DNA from: Paraglomus occultum
Lineage: Eukaryota > Glomeromycota > Glomeromycetes > Paraglomerales > Paraglomeraceae
Direction of reading: 5' to 3'
Assembly: GCA_910592205.1 (NCBI GenBank)
Contig: CAJVPJ010000226.1
Span: forward strand, 1-33,589
Length of the DNA: 33,589 bases
The notes below the pieces were generated by a model. That model saw nothing but the letters and a program-made list of their open reading frames with translations, did not search any database and was not told the origin of the DNA. Made by a program: the position numbers and the translations under genes. Of the stretch, positions 24,340 through 33,371 are shown in pieces (position 1 is the stretch's first letter; every line of letters begins with the position of its first letter).

Positions 24340-24378
24340 TTGGTTGTTGTGTATTTTTTTGGTTGTTGTGTATTGTTT
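24340..24378. repeat. 19-bp tandem duplication in the 3' UTR of the Zn2Cys6 gene
   Basis: TTGGTTGTTGTGTATT is repeated at a 19-base period immediately after the stop codon. The U/G-rich motif UUGUUGUGUAUU resembles Pumilio-type or other 3' UTR element sequences, but no function is shown. Confidence 0.6.
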
Positions 24379-25993
24379 TGGTTTTACATAATTTACTTTT
24401 TACTATTGATGGTTCAAGGGTATTTAATATTTTATTTATTTCCGTATATCTTCGATTCAAGATGGACACTTTTGTTTTTCGTTATGTGTTAATATAAATA
24501 TTTATAAACGTATATATATGAATTTATTATGACTATGGTTTTAAATTCGTTTTTTATGCATTGTATTTTACAGACGTTTTTTCCCCCTTCCCCACAGCCC
24601 TTTCCTTGTATGATTAGAATTCTTACCTTCCCCAGATCCTCTTTACATAGAGGAATTACTGTAAATAAAAGCTTTGATTTTGGATGTTTCTAGAATGAAA
24701 TGTAAACGAATTGGTTAGCCTGAGGAGAAGTGTGAGATTATTGTAAATAAATGCCAAGCATCAGTTGTTTTTTTTTGTTGTTGTTGTTGTTGTTGTCGTT
24801 TGTCATCATCGATCTAGTTAACAATTATTATCACATTGAGATAATGTTCGCTTTGTCTATTGTTACCTACAACCTAATTTAGGTGTATGTCCCATTCAGC
24901 GTTTGTCTACATTCTTTTGTTACCTGTATTGCGGTTTGTCACATAACATACATGGTGGTGTGTTCAAATGTGCAACTGATGGTTGCGCATTGACATAAAT
25001 GGGGGCTAATAATTATTAATAACGTGTGTAACTATTCGCATTCAAATATTCCCAAAAACGGATGTCCGCTCCCCTTTCATTGTCGAAAGTTTCCTTTTTC
25101 TTTTCATACCCTTCTATCGCGCAGTTATATTCTCACTGGTTCATTTTGTTTTCGTTATACATTACCCTGCATAATCTTAAGGTTAATGCTAATTGGGTGA
25201 TTCAATAAGACTAGTTATGCTAATTCTTTGTGTATTAGTACCCGATTCTACGATAAGAAATGTGATGCGAGTACGTGGTACATTAATCAGTACGATGGTG
25301 AGTTTCCTGGTAGTTTGCATAAAGAGAATGCATCCGACAAGTATGCCTACATGTATTGATAGATTGATTATCAGGCCTTTTATCAGATAACGTGACTCGA
25401 TGCCAAGCATGGTCATTCAGTCAATATGCTTATGCCCACGTATGTCAAGTTTAGGATCCCAACATTCTTTCTTTCAACCAATTTCTCTAAAAGCATAAGA
25501 TTCGTCTTTTGCTATAAACGGACAAGGTGACCAAAAATTAGGATTTAAGTCTTGAAAAAACTTTTGTATGGTGTGACACGCAAGTTTCTCATTAATACCG
25601 GCATACGCTATGCAATTTATGTAATAAAGACGGTTATGATTTACCGAAATAGAAATCCTGTATTAATTCCTGCGAGGTAAAAAATAAGCAAACAAACCGT
25701 ATTTCCGATAACATTTACCGTTATGCTTAATCTTCAAAAACACAATCCAAAACCTCGCCAACATAAACATGTTTGACTTGCGGCCACTATTACTATTACT
25801 ATATGCAATTGCGCAGCTGTAACTGTAATATTCTTTTTCAAACATTCGTAACAGGCGTTTATTAGGCCCTTCAAATGACTATTGTATTGACAAATAGAGT
25901 TACATAATGGATAAAGCATGCTTAAAACCTTTAAGACTCTAAAAACGTTTATGTCAGCATATCAGTTATCTAGATTGTCTAATTATCATAGTT
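24379..25993. other. Spacer between the Zn2Cys6 gene and the first hairpin
   Basis: AT-rich 3' flank with a (TTG)n run at 24777-24796. Two overlapping opposite-strand ORFs (25189-25416) are open but carry no motif. No gene supported. Confidence 0.5.
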
Positions 25994-26107
25994 GTGTGGT
26001 AAAAAAGGGAAAAAACGGGCCCCCGCAGCAAGCCGAAAACCAATGCTCCACGCCACTTTGGTTTTCGGCTTGCTGCGGGGGCCCGTTTTTTCCCTTTTTT
26101 ACCACAC
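25994..26107. repeat. Perfect long hairpin element, copy A (50-bp arms, 14-nt loop)
   Basis: Left arm 25994-26043 and right arm 26058-26107 are exact reverse complements over 50 bp. They begin GTGTGGTAAAAAAGGG, pass through a CGGGCCCCCGCAGC core and end GAAAACCAA. The loop 26044-26057 is TGCTCCACGCCACT. The GC-rich core stands out from the AT-rich surroundings. A second copy lies at 27848-27966. No ORF on it is credible, and no obvious target-site duplication flanks it. Likely a foldback/MITE-type element, comparable in form to GC clusters or double-hairpin elements, but I do not recognise the family. Confidence 0.9.
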
Positions 26108-26245
26108 CGCTGAGACCATTGAAATTTCGTCGATAATAATTGTTGATATTTGGGATGGTTCTTTTTTAAAATTCGGGTCATATAATGCACGAATGTACAA
26201 TATTTCGGAGTTGGAACGATCACGGATAAAACACTGCTGGTTTAT

Positions 26246-26542
26246 ATGAAAAGGAGAGGATTAGAAAGTCATTTCAAAGTATTAGAACCAGTGATATCTC
26301 CGCAGAATTCAACAGAAAAGGCTCGTGGGGGATTGGGAGCAATTACTTCACGTCGATTTGGCATCGGAGCCAAGATTTTGCAAGAGATTTCTCCCAACAA
26401 TGCGACTGAAATTCTCTTCAACTTTTCTTGGAAATGGCCAGACTTGAAGGAAGAGGTTATGAAATATGCCAGACAATTTGCTTCTGATAAGGCAGTGGCT
26501 GAGCAAGAATTGCTAGATAAGATGGATTTCTGGAGAAACTGA
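26246..26542 (+). pseudogene. C-terminal fragment resembling BTB/POZ proteins
   Basis: A 98-codon frame starts with MKRRGLESHF and ends KMDFWRN. Its second half (ILQEISPNNATEILFNFSWK, then WPDLKEEVMKYARQFASDKA) resembles the helical segment after the BTB fold in fungal BTB/MATH-like proteins, where an alternating N-A-x-x-I/L-L-F-x-F-S-W-K-W/F-x-x-L-K pattern occurs. The similarity is from memory and tentative. GATTAG at about 26258-26263 could be an acceptor, so this may be a last exon whose upstream part is missing: copy A of the hairpin lies only 138 bp upstream and no other exon was found. Probably a truncated gene; it could still be expressed. Confidence 0.4.
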
Positions 26543-26767
26543 TAAGTAAGAGTTGCATTGGCGTGAAATGGAAATACAGTGACTTAAAAGGCTTGAATGT
26601 TCTGACGAGTATTAAGACGGCCAACCTGTTAAAGCAAATAGCTCTCATTTGAACCGCTCCGCGAGTAGTTAAAGCAATAGCTAATTGTAAGATTATGATG
26701 CCTCGCGTTTCCCCCAAAATTTTTTCTCTCAAATTTCTTATAGACAGACGGGGAGAAAAAAGCCGTC

Positions 26768-26863
26768 ATGTTCACCGCACGAGGTTTCGCTCGCTTTTCG
26801 CGACGAACTACAACCGTCGCTGCTCATTATATTCAGTTTTCGCCTGTCTTGCGACGGTTCTAG
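26768..26863 (+). CDS. Micro-ORF with mitochondrial-presequence-like N-terminus
   Basis: A 31-codon ORF (MFTARGFARFSRRTTTVAA..) is rich in Arg, Thr and Ala with no acidic residue, like a matrix-targeting presequence, and is preceded by an acceptor-like CTTATAG (about 26739-26745). It could be a first exon of a nuclear-encoded mitochondrial protein whose later exons are lost, or chance. An overlapping longer frame (26695-26937) has no motif. Confidence 0.2.
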   Translation: MFTARGFARFSRRTTTVAAHYIQFSPVLRRF

Positions 26864-27189
26864 TAGACGCAAGTGTATTAGTCGTGGTAGGTTTGGTAAA
26901 GCGGGCGGGTGGTTTTAGTTTTGAGGTTAGGGAATGATTTTGTCTTAATGCAGGCAATCGGTGCGACGAAGAAAAATAATAAATAAGTTTACGGGAGCAA
27001 AAATATTAATACGTAATGAGTCGCAAAGAAAATTCGGGACGTGTTGTAAAACTCTTGGAAACGTGCAGAAGAATACACAAGTAAAACTTGTGGACTCTAT
27101 GGTTTTATTCATACAAAGCTAGGTGGATCCAAAGCCCCCAATGCAAAACAAACTTTGATAGAATAAGATGATGCTCGTCGGGCCAGAAC

Positions 27190-27342
27190 ATAGATATGAT
27201 TATTATTTAATTTGTTATACCGATATAATGAGGTTTCCATAAATAATATCACTATAAAGAGGGCCTCTGATTATACCGATAAACTCGTTATACCGATGCA
27301 AATGGCCGGTGCCACTCGTATCGGTATAAAGAGGTTTGACTG
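27190..27342. mobile_element. Solo pogo/Tigger-like transposon end
   Basis: Read from the right, the sequence starts CAGTCAAACCTCTTTATACC followed by repeated CGGTATAA motifs (at least four between 27200 and 27330), with TA just outside (27343-27344). This is a canonical pogo/Tigger-type terminus. No matching left end was found within about 1 kb, so the element is truncated or one-sided. The left limit given is approximate. Confidence 0.55.
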
Positions 27343-27442
27343 TATATGAATTCCACCTCTATTTATGCACGCCCGTGATTTTCAGGTGATTTGTGCAAGG
27401 CTAATGGACATCAAAATATGAGGTCATTTCAACCACATTTAC

Positions 27443-27662
27443 CGACAATATTATTCTGTAGAGTATACGTAATTACTGGAAGTAAGGTTACTTCCATCTG
27501 AGCGAAAGTTTCCGGGGAAATTTCCAAGTTTACGATCATACCAGACAAAGTCTTAAGCACACCATTCGCTGCCATAGTCTTATCATCAATACTAAGAGAA
27601 TTTAAAAACTCTTCATCACGATCTTCAGGAATCGACTGGACAATTCGCAAATATGCATCACG
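27443..27662 (-). pseudogene. Isolated internal exon of an importin-7/8-type karyopherin (Sxm1/Nmd5-like)
   Basis: A 220-nt open exon on the minus strand is bounded by an acceptor (TCTCTCTTCGTAG) and a donor (GTAAAT). It encodes 73 residues beginning RDAYLRIVQSIPEDRDEEF, then DDKTMAANGVLKTLSGMIV and VTLLPVITYTLQNNIV. This corresponds to the HEAT-repeat region of IPO7/Nmd5/Sxm1 nuclear import receptors containing DDKAVTAMGILNTI in human IPO7. No upstream (VQLC..L-type) or downstream (DLYDE-type) exon can be found; instead a hairpin element lies 186 bp upstream and a pogo-like end about 100 bp downstream. The frame is intact, so the fragment is recent or was captured with its splice sites. Not a functional import receptor. 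Confidence 0.7.
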
Positions 27663-27847
27663 CTACGAAGAGAGAAAAAAATATTCAGCAACAACATCAG
27701 ACGCAGTTATACTAATCAATAGCTCACAATCATGACTTACTGTTAATAAACTGATGGGATATGTATATGTACCGGAGGGTAGAGGAAAGTGGTAATGCAG
27801 AGCAGGTAGATAGTTTCATCGAAAACTTGGAGAGATCACATAAATAA

Positions 27848-27966
27848 AAGTGTGGTAAAAAAGGGAAAAAACGGGCCCCCCGCAGCAAGCCGAAAACCAA
27901 AGTGGCGTGGAGCATTGGTTTTCGGCTTGCTGCGGGGGCCCGTTTTTTCCCTTTTTTACCACACTT
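27848..27966. repeat. Long hairpin element, copy B (inverted relative to copy A)
   Basis: Arms 27848-27900 and 27915-27966 pair over about 52 bp with a single one-base bulge: the left arm has six C in the core where copy A and the right arm imply five. The loop 27901-27914 is AGTGGCGTGGAGCA, the exact reverse complement of copy A's loop, so the whole unit is in the opposite orientation. Pairing extends two bases further (AA/TT) than in copy A, by chance or as part of a target site. Confidence 0.9.
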
Positions 27967-29071
27967 GCAAGCAGGAATTGTTGTCTTGGTGGTAACAATA
28001 GTATTCGGTGGATTTTTATTAGAATATTTTCCCACCATTCTTGATATGTCTTGCAATTTCAAGTAATAGTCCATTATTAAACTCTATAATAATAATGTCA
28101 AACACAATGTTAGACCAATAGTCATGTTTTGTAAGTAATTATTATTACATAATTTATACTTTGAAAGATACAGGTTGTTCATAAGTACATAAAATTGTTT
28201 CTTACCTGAGAATTGTCCATTTACTATTACCCAGCTTATATCGACAATTATTCACCAATAACAGATTCTCTTAATAATGTCTACATGTTAATATACAATG
28301 CAGACTTCTCCTTTCATATAGTGCATGACATAGTAATAGACTATTGTCTCACATTCTAAAACTATAAAGAAAAAATGGGTAATAATCTCAAATATCAGAA
28401 TGCACAAGTAATCTTGTATACAATAAACAAACTCTGAAGATGTAAGAGCTAATATTCAGTTACATTATGTCGCAAATACTGTTGGCATTGATTGGAAATT
28501 AAAGTTACATTACTTATACTATAAAAAGACAATTGAATTGGTCTATTGCATGTCATTTGAGATACGAATATCCAACAATTACAAAATCTCTAATTTTTTT
28601 CTAAATCTTTATAATAATAATGTCCAGCCCCATGTCAATTCTCATTGCATTCCTACCACACCTAAAAATTAACCAAAATTTTAGTATACTGTCATGTTTT
28701 GATTGAGGCACAACTCAAGGCTTTAGCATTGTCTAATTTATAATTCTTCTGCTGCTTATGCAAGTTGCTACTGATTTCTCCGCTATAACTATACTATATG
28801 TAGAACATGTTGCAACAAAACCAGACAAGTAAACGTTTAATTATGTGAGTTAAAAATGGCTAGCATGGCTGAAAAATTGGCTAAAGCAACTGAGTTTTTT
28901 CTTAACTTTGGTTTAGTATTAGCATTAGTGGCCCATGTCTGCATTCATGGATAAATTTAATTGCATTATTAATTATAACAGTAATATTTTATATAGGTCT
29001 ATCAATATAAACATAAAGTAATTTTATTAAATCCACTATTACTATGGTAACAAAAATTACAACACTATTAG
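27967..29071. other. AT-rich spacer
   Basis: No supported gene. A 32-codon plus ORF at 28856-28954 (MASMAEKLAKATEFFLNFGL..) is amphipathic/hydrophobic but too short to call. The minus ORF at 27730-28074 runs through the hairpin and is not credible as one gene. Confidence 0.45.
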
Positions 29072-29371
29072 AAGCATTTTAAAAAAACTCAAGGAGAAAA
29101 AATTGCGCCTTATGTTTTAAAAATCAATAATACCCAAACTCTCCAGGAATATCTAGATAAAAAACAATTACTTATGCAATTTATCAAAAAGAAAGGAATT
29201 ACAACTAATAAATGAGCATTAACATCAACACATAATAACCAAGAAAAAGCAAAAACTAGAAAAAACATAAGTAAATTTAACATAATAATAAAAGCTTCCC
29301 ATCGAGCCTCTATTGATTGAGCAACTTATAAAAGATTGTTTTTCATCGTTTCTGACTGTTTGATTTGTTGA
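29072..29371 (+). pseudogene. Decayed ORF with two in-frame TGA codons
   Basis: Between stops, 100 codons in one frame read as ordinary protein (APYVLKINNTQTLQEYLDKK, then KAKTRKNISKFNIIIKASHR), interrupted only by TGA at 29213-29215 and 29318-29320. Lys/Asn-rich composition suits an AT-rich fungal gene or transposon ORF. Family not recognised. TGA at both breaks is easily explained by CGA to TGA (C-to-T) decay or by TGG to TGA change. Confidence 0.4.
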
Positions 29372-29565
29372 TGAAGGACTGCTTGATTACATTTCATGTT
29401 TTGATATAATGATAATTAATGAGACAAATAACTTAATAGTAACGATTTGATTTTTGTAGACTTTATTGATTACAAAATGCGATCACTGTTGTTTGGTCAC
29501 TCTGGTGCAAATTTAAATTTTCGATAGCATTAATGTAAATTTTGTTTTCCGTTTTATAAAAATTT

Positions 29566-30185
29566 TCATCGTGGAGGTTGCAATGCCTTTTCCTTCGCGT
29601 AATTTACGGTCATTTGATCAAATAAAAAGTTTGGATCCAGCTCATCTTTTTTGCCAAACAAGTTTTCAAATTTCTTCCACAGTTTTTTGACGTCTGGTAA
29701 GTAACTCTAGTTTGCTTGGTTTGTTCTTATGTCTTTTCTTAGGCTCGATTAAATTGATTATTCAATTAATTTTTTGATTTATAACGTGGCAACAATATGG
29801 CTGATGTGAACTAACTTGATTTGGCTGTGACTTGCACAAATTTATGGACGAAGTTTGAAGTTTGCATATAATGTTTAAATGCACCATATTCACCTATAAT
29901 ATTTTTAATTAATTCTTTGTGTAGTGCATTTAGGTCTACGTTATCTTCAAGAATTGCGTCAACATGTTTAAGAAGGAATTCCCATGTTATTCCATGTTCC
30001 TTTAAGATTTCATAATCTCTTAGATACGCTCGTGAAGAATTTAGCAGATACACACCTGCATTTATTTCATCCCAAATATTTATTATATTTCGACCTGATA
30101 GTGGAGTGTATTTTGATACTGATTTGTGCGGTTGTTTAAATTGGTTGCATTTTGAATTAGTTGTTATAAACAATAAAGTGATCAA
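29566..30185 (-). pseudogene. Orphan two-exon gene fragment, 5' end missing
   Basis: Minus strand. Exon a (about 30185-29816) is open and encodes GRNIINIWDEINAGVYLLN, then RDYEILKEHGITWEFLLKH, LNALHKELIKNIIGEYG and HKFVQVTAKS. It joins in phase through a 122-nt intron (donor GTTAGT, acceptor CTTACCAG) to exon b (29693-29566), which encodes VKKLWKKFENLFGKKDELDP and ends EKALQPPR before the stop at 29566. Both exons are highly charged and look like a real intracellular protein. No family is recognised. The frame is open back to about 30217 but has no ATG before the core, so the first exon is missing or lies further upstream. Possibly a lineage-specific gene fragment; it could be the 3' end of a live gene. 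Confidence 0.45.
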
Positions 30186-30497
30186 GAATTCGAAACTCGC
30201 AAATTTCCCAACTTAATGAAAACAAGGTCTCCATTCATATTATTGTGCTGTCATATAGACTACAAAATAACGTTTGCTGATGGAGATTGCTCCGTTTAGG
30301 CAAAGAAGTTTTACGTTTTACATACAATTTGTTATTACGTGCGGTGCGATCACTCTGACTTTGGTCACATTCTGCATACGATAGTTACGCTGTGAAAGGT
30401 CCAGAAATTTCATAATAACACGTCATTGATAAGCCACCAGGATATAGATTACGTCGCGCAGATTTCATACAAAATTTTTCTTTCTTTCAACATATAG
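30186..30497. other. Spacer between divergent fragments
   Basis: No ORF or repeat seen. It ends in a TTTCTTTCAACATATAG acceptor-like tract leading into the next pseudogene. Confidence 0.5.
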
Positions 30498-32399
30498 GTC
30501 AAGTACGACGAGAGCGAACCGGTGAAAGTCAAATTTGGCGGAGAGGAAGCTTGCCACTAAATTGGGTGAAGTCGACGCTGACGACATTAGGCTCCGAAAA
30601 CATGAGGAGAAGGATCTGGAGCCTGATTTTTCGGCGGACAGAACCTTTGGTCCTACGCAAGAAACCCGCTCAAAGTTGTCGTCCGAAGTAACAGGCGCTA
30701 AAAGTTAGTGGTAACGACTTCGTGACTCGGGGGTGTTGGGAATAAAGAATACTGTGTACATAGGGTAGAATTGATTATTCAACCGTGTTTAGGGACGTGA
30801 AGCTGCTTTTGTAATATCTTTGTGATATTGACTATGTTGCATCAACGAGCGCGGATCTATCTTTTTTTTTTTGTTTAGCTTTCGATGTCACTATGAAGCC
30901 CAAAAGGGGACATCGTTTCCGTGGGTCACGAATATTAATGAGAACTCCATTGACAAGTTTAAGAGAAAGATTGGGCTGACATTGAAGATGTCAATGTGGC
31001 CATATTGGCGATTTTCGTAGGCACGAAAAAAGCCATTATTATGAATGATTCGGATTGCGGAGAACACTAAAGGTTATGGCGACAGCTGGAACCCTAAGTT
31101 TTAACGTTTCCCTCGAGACGTGTACGTATATTCGATAAGAGCATTGTTTCTTTATGAAAGCGCTGCCGCCCATCGCTATGCTATACTAACATTCTCTTCA
31201 TATAGTGTCAAAGGCTTTCTTGCTTACAACATCCACATCCTGCCACTAGTTTGACATCGAATAACGGTGATATTCTCAGAGGTGAAATATTTAATGCTGT
31301 GATTACCTCCAAGCTTCGGATAACTGTTCAATATTATGGTAATATCTCTATGTTTGACCAAACTTGTGCGTTCATAATGATGCGTGAGTTCAAAGTCGAC
31401 TTTCTATCAATCTCAACTTTCAATCATTAACGCGTATACCATTTAATTGTGTCCAATTAGCATATCCAAGAAGTCTGTCACTTTTTTGGCATCTCTGAAG
31501 GCGAAGATTCCTCTCTAAGTGCATTCCCGGTGTTTAATTGTGGTACGATTTCACTATTCTATCAAACCTTTACGGTCAGAATTCAGTATTGTACTTTCCA
31601 GATACAAGAACGATATAGATAGGCGGGGATCGAGCAGCCGAACAACATCTAGCGCATCTGATCAATGATTTGAAGTTACATAACCATGGTGAACATTGTG
31701 AACCTTGTGTTTCTAATGTGCAGTTTGACTCACCATTTTGATCGAATAATAGGCACTAAACGACACGACCGACCTCGACCTGACAAACGAGGCAACCAGC
31801 TCCCCATATGTCAGGTCCTTTCTTGTCGCAGCGATTCGTTGTTTCAAAGAAGATATCGTTCTCAGACCTCAAAAGAAACTTCGCGGAAGACATGGCCATG
31901 GGCCTGTAGACTTCGCTCTTGAGTCTCATCACGCAGGTGCAACAGTATGTGTTACTGAGGTCACAAAAGACGATCTCAAACAAGGGATTGCTCAGAATGT
32001 GGTCCAGCTTGAAGCATGCTTGGTATGTGAATGTATGGGATTGTTTTGGGCTATGCTAACTTACTATTGGGAATAGATTGGTTGCAAAGCACAAGTAGAA
32101 TGAAGTGGACGAAGACACTGTTGGTCTTGAAGAAGCATATGGGGATCATTACGGATGCTGAGAAGTGTATTTTCTCCATTGCAAAGTGAGCAATGACAAA
32201 GGGACCAAATTTGAGTTGTCAAAGCCCCCTGTCACTGTTGATTGGTTTGGAACTGTGGAAAAACACAGGGCTGATGTAAAAATGGTGTTAGTATTAGAGC
32301 ATATCCTTTTGGTTATTGAGTAAAATGGAGGAAGCAGAGGAAAATCTTGATATCCATGCCTTTCATATTGTGTTGGAGGAACTTACCAAAGAAACCTAA
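30498..32399 (+). pseudogene. Decayed Crinkler-like (CRN) gene with restriction-endonuclease-like domain
   Basis: Exon-like blocks follow one another on the plus strand. At 30498-30708 a header-like block (VKYDESEPVKVKFGGEE; EKDLEPDFSADRTFGP) carries two frame changes. At 30880-31120 a block with frame changes contains SIDKFKRKIG, WADIEDVNVAILAIFVG and LSFNVSLET. Then come 31461-31547 (EVCHFFGISEGEDSSLSAFP), 31637-31735 (EQHLAHLINDLKL) and 31753-32022 (YVRSFLVAAIRCFKEDIVLR, GHGPVDFALES, TEVTKDD, GIAQNVVQLEACL; donor GTATGT). Last is 32077-32399 (EVYFLHCKVSNDKGTKFELS and a degraded tail). The core matches the REase-fold C-terminal module of CRN-type proteins common in arbuscular-mycorrhizal fungi and oomycetes: GPVDF, E-x-K, then Q-N-x-V-Q-L-E. 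TAG, TGA and frameshifts break it. The acidic pair D..E is retained, but the expected Lys of E-x-K is Thr. Family assignment is from memory; several exon edges are guesses. Confidence 0.6.
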
Positions 32400-32483
32400 C
32401 TATCACTGTTACCGAAAAAGAGAAAAGAACCCATCTTTAAAAAATTTATGTCAGACGAAAAACCAACGGAGAAAGTTTGAGAA

Positions 32484-32958
32484 TATGATTGTAATTTTAC
32501 TTTTAATGGTCAGTCACTGTCTGGATGAATTGTTGAATGTGGCTTTGAAAATACACTTGTTGAAGCAATAGCTCAATTAATCAAAGCCTTTCTATCCCAA
32601 TGAAGTTAAATTGTATAGAGTTTTTGCTAAACTTCAGTGTATATATATATATATATATTTTCCAGAGTTGTTGTTTATAGGTTGAATATTGTTGGCACCG
32701 CATTGTATCACCATAAGATAAATAGATGGCAAAAGAAACGGGCTCTTAGTATTAGTGCACCAAAAAAAAAATTCATAATTCTTCACAATGACATTCATGA
32801 AGAAAATACCCTGATTGACGGAAGAGGATATTTTATATTATCTGACTAATTTTGGTATGTCAATTCAAATTATGATGAGAAGTTGTTTCTTAAAGAAAAG
32901 TCTGAATTATCACATTTATTATATTGCTATATTAATATTGGTATTAATATATGATTAA
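32484..32958 (+). pseudogene. Kinase-like domain remnant
   Basis: A broken frame at 32484-32600 (YDCNFTFNGQSLSG, stop, IVECGFENTLVEAIAQLIKA) precedes an acceptor-like TTTTCCAG at 32665. The next frame to 32849 ends in ILHNDIHEENTLIDGRGYFI-LSD, matching the protein-kinase catalytic loop (H-x-D-x4-N) and the strand before the Mg-binding motif. Directly after the Asp codon (32844-32846), four extra bases TAAT bring a stop. If they are skipped, the frame continues FGMSI, so the DFG triplet is split. Kinase modules occur as C-terminal parts of CRN-like genes, so this may belong to the pseudogene just upstream. Clearly inactive as it stands. Confidence 0.6.
32638..32659. repeat. (AT)n microsatellite
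   Basis: GTATATATATATATATATAT run just upstream of the kinase-like exon. It may be an expansion inside a former intron. Confidence 0.85.
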
Positions 32959-33371
32959 TATCAAATATTAACTGGCTAATTTTAATGATGCATGTATCAG
33001 ATGTAGATGGCTTACATGGTTATGAATAAAGTAATAAGCTATACAATTTGTAAAATTTAAATATAGGACTATCTGCATATGATAAATAACGAATATAATA
33101 TATAATGGCTCCAGTGAATATGAAAAAGCAATACGTTTCTTAAGATAGGTTGCAATGGTGGTTGCTCCGAGAGAAAACTTTGCTGAGTTACCATTACGTG
33201 AGGCGTTAGATCCGAGCAAGATATATTTTTAATGACCCAACTGAAAGCAATAACGATGGAGAAATAACTGCCAGTCGACGTCTTAAAAAGAAAACGCGTA
33301 CTAACAAGAGAATTTTTTATTATTGAGATCATAATACGTCTCTTTTACTTTGTCAGAAAACATATTCCAAT
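32959..33371. other. Spacer with weak coding-like traces
   Basis: A short plus frame at about 33154-33231 (MVVAPRENFAELPLREALDP) reads protein-like but stops at once. It may be more of the kinase-like gene or chance. Minus ORFs here lack motifs. Confidence 0.3.

Noticed and set aside
25966-26249. ORFs of 72-85 aa on both strands across hairpin A (and similar ones over 27730-28074)
   Set aside because: Both strands and both copies encode near-identical peptides only because the DNA is palindromic.
29072-29371. TGA-as-Trp genetic code (mitochondrial insertion or endobacterial transfer)
   Set aside because: Only two TGAs, both explainable by point decay. Intact genes in the window use TGA as stop (15481-15483), and no mitochondrial or mollicute gene is recognised.
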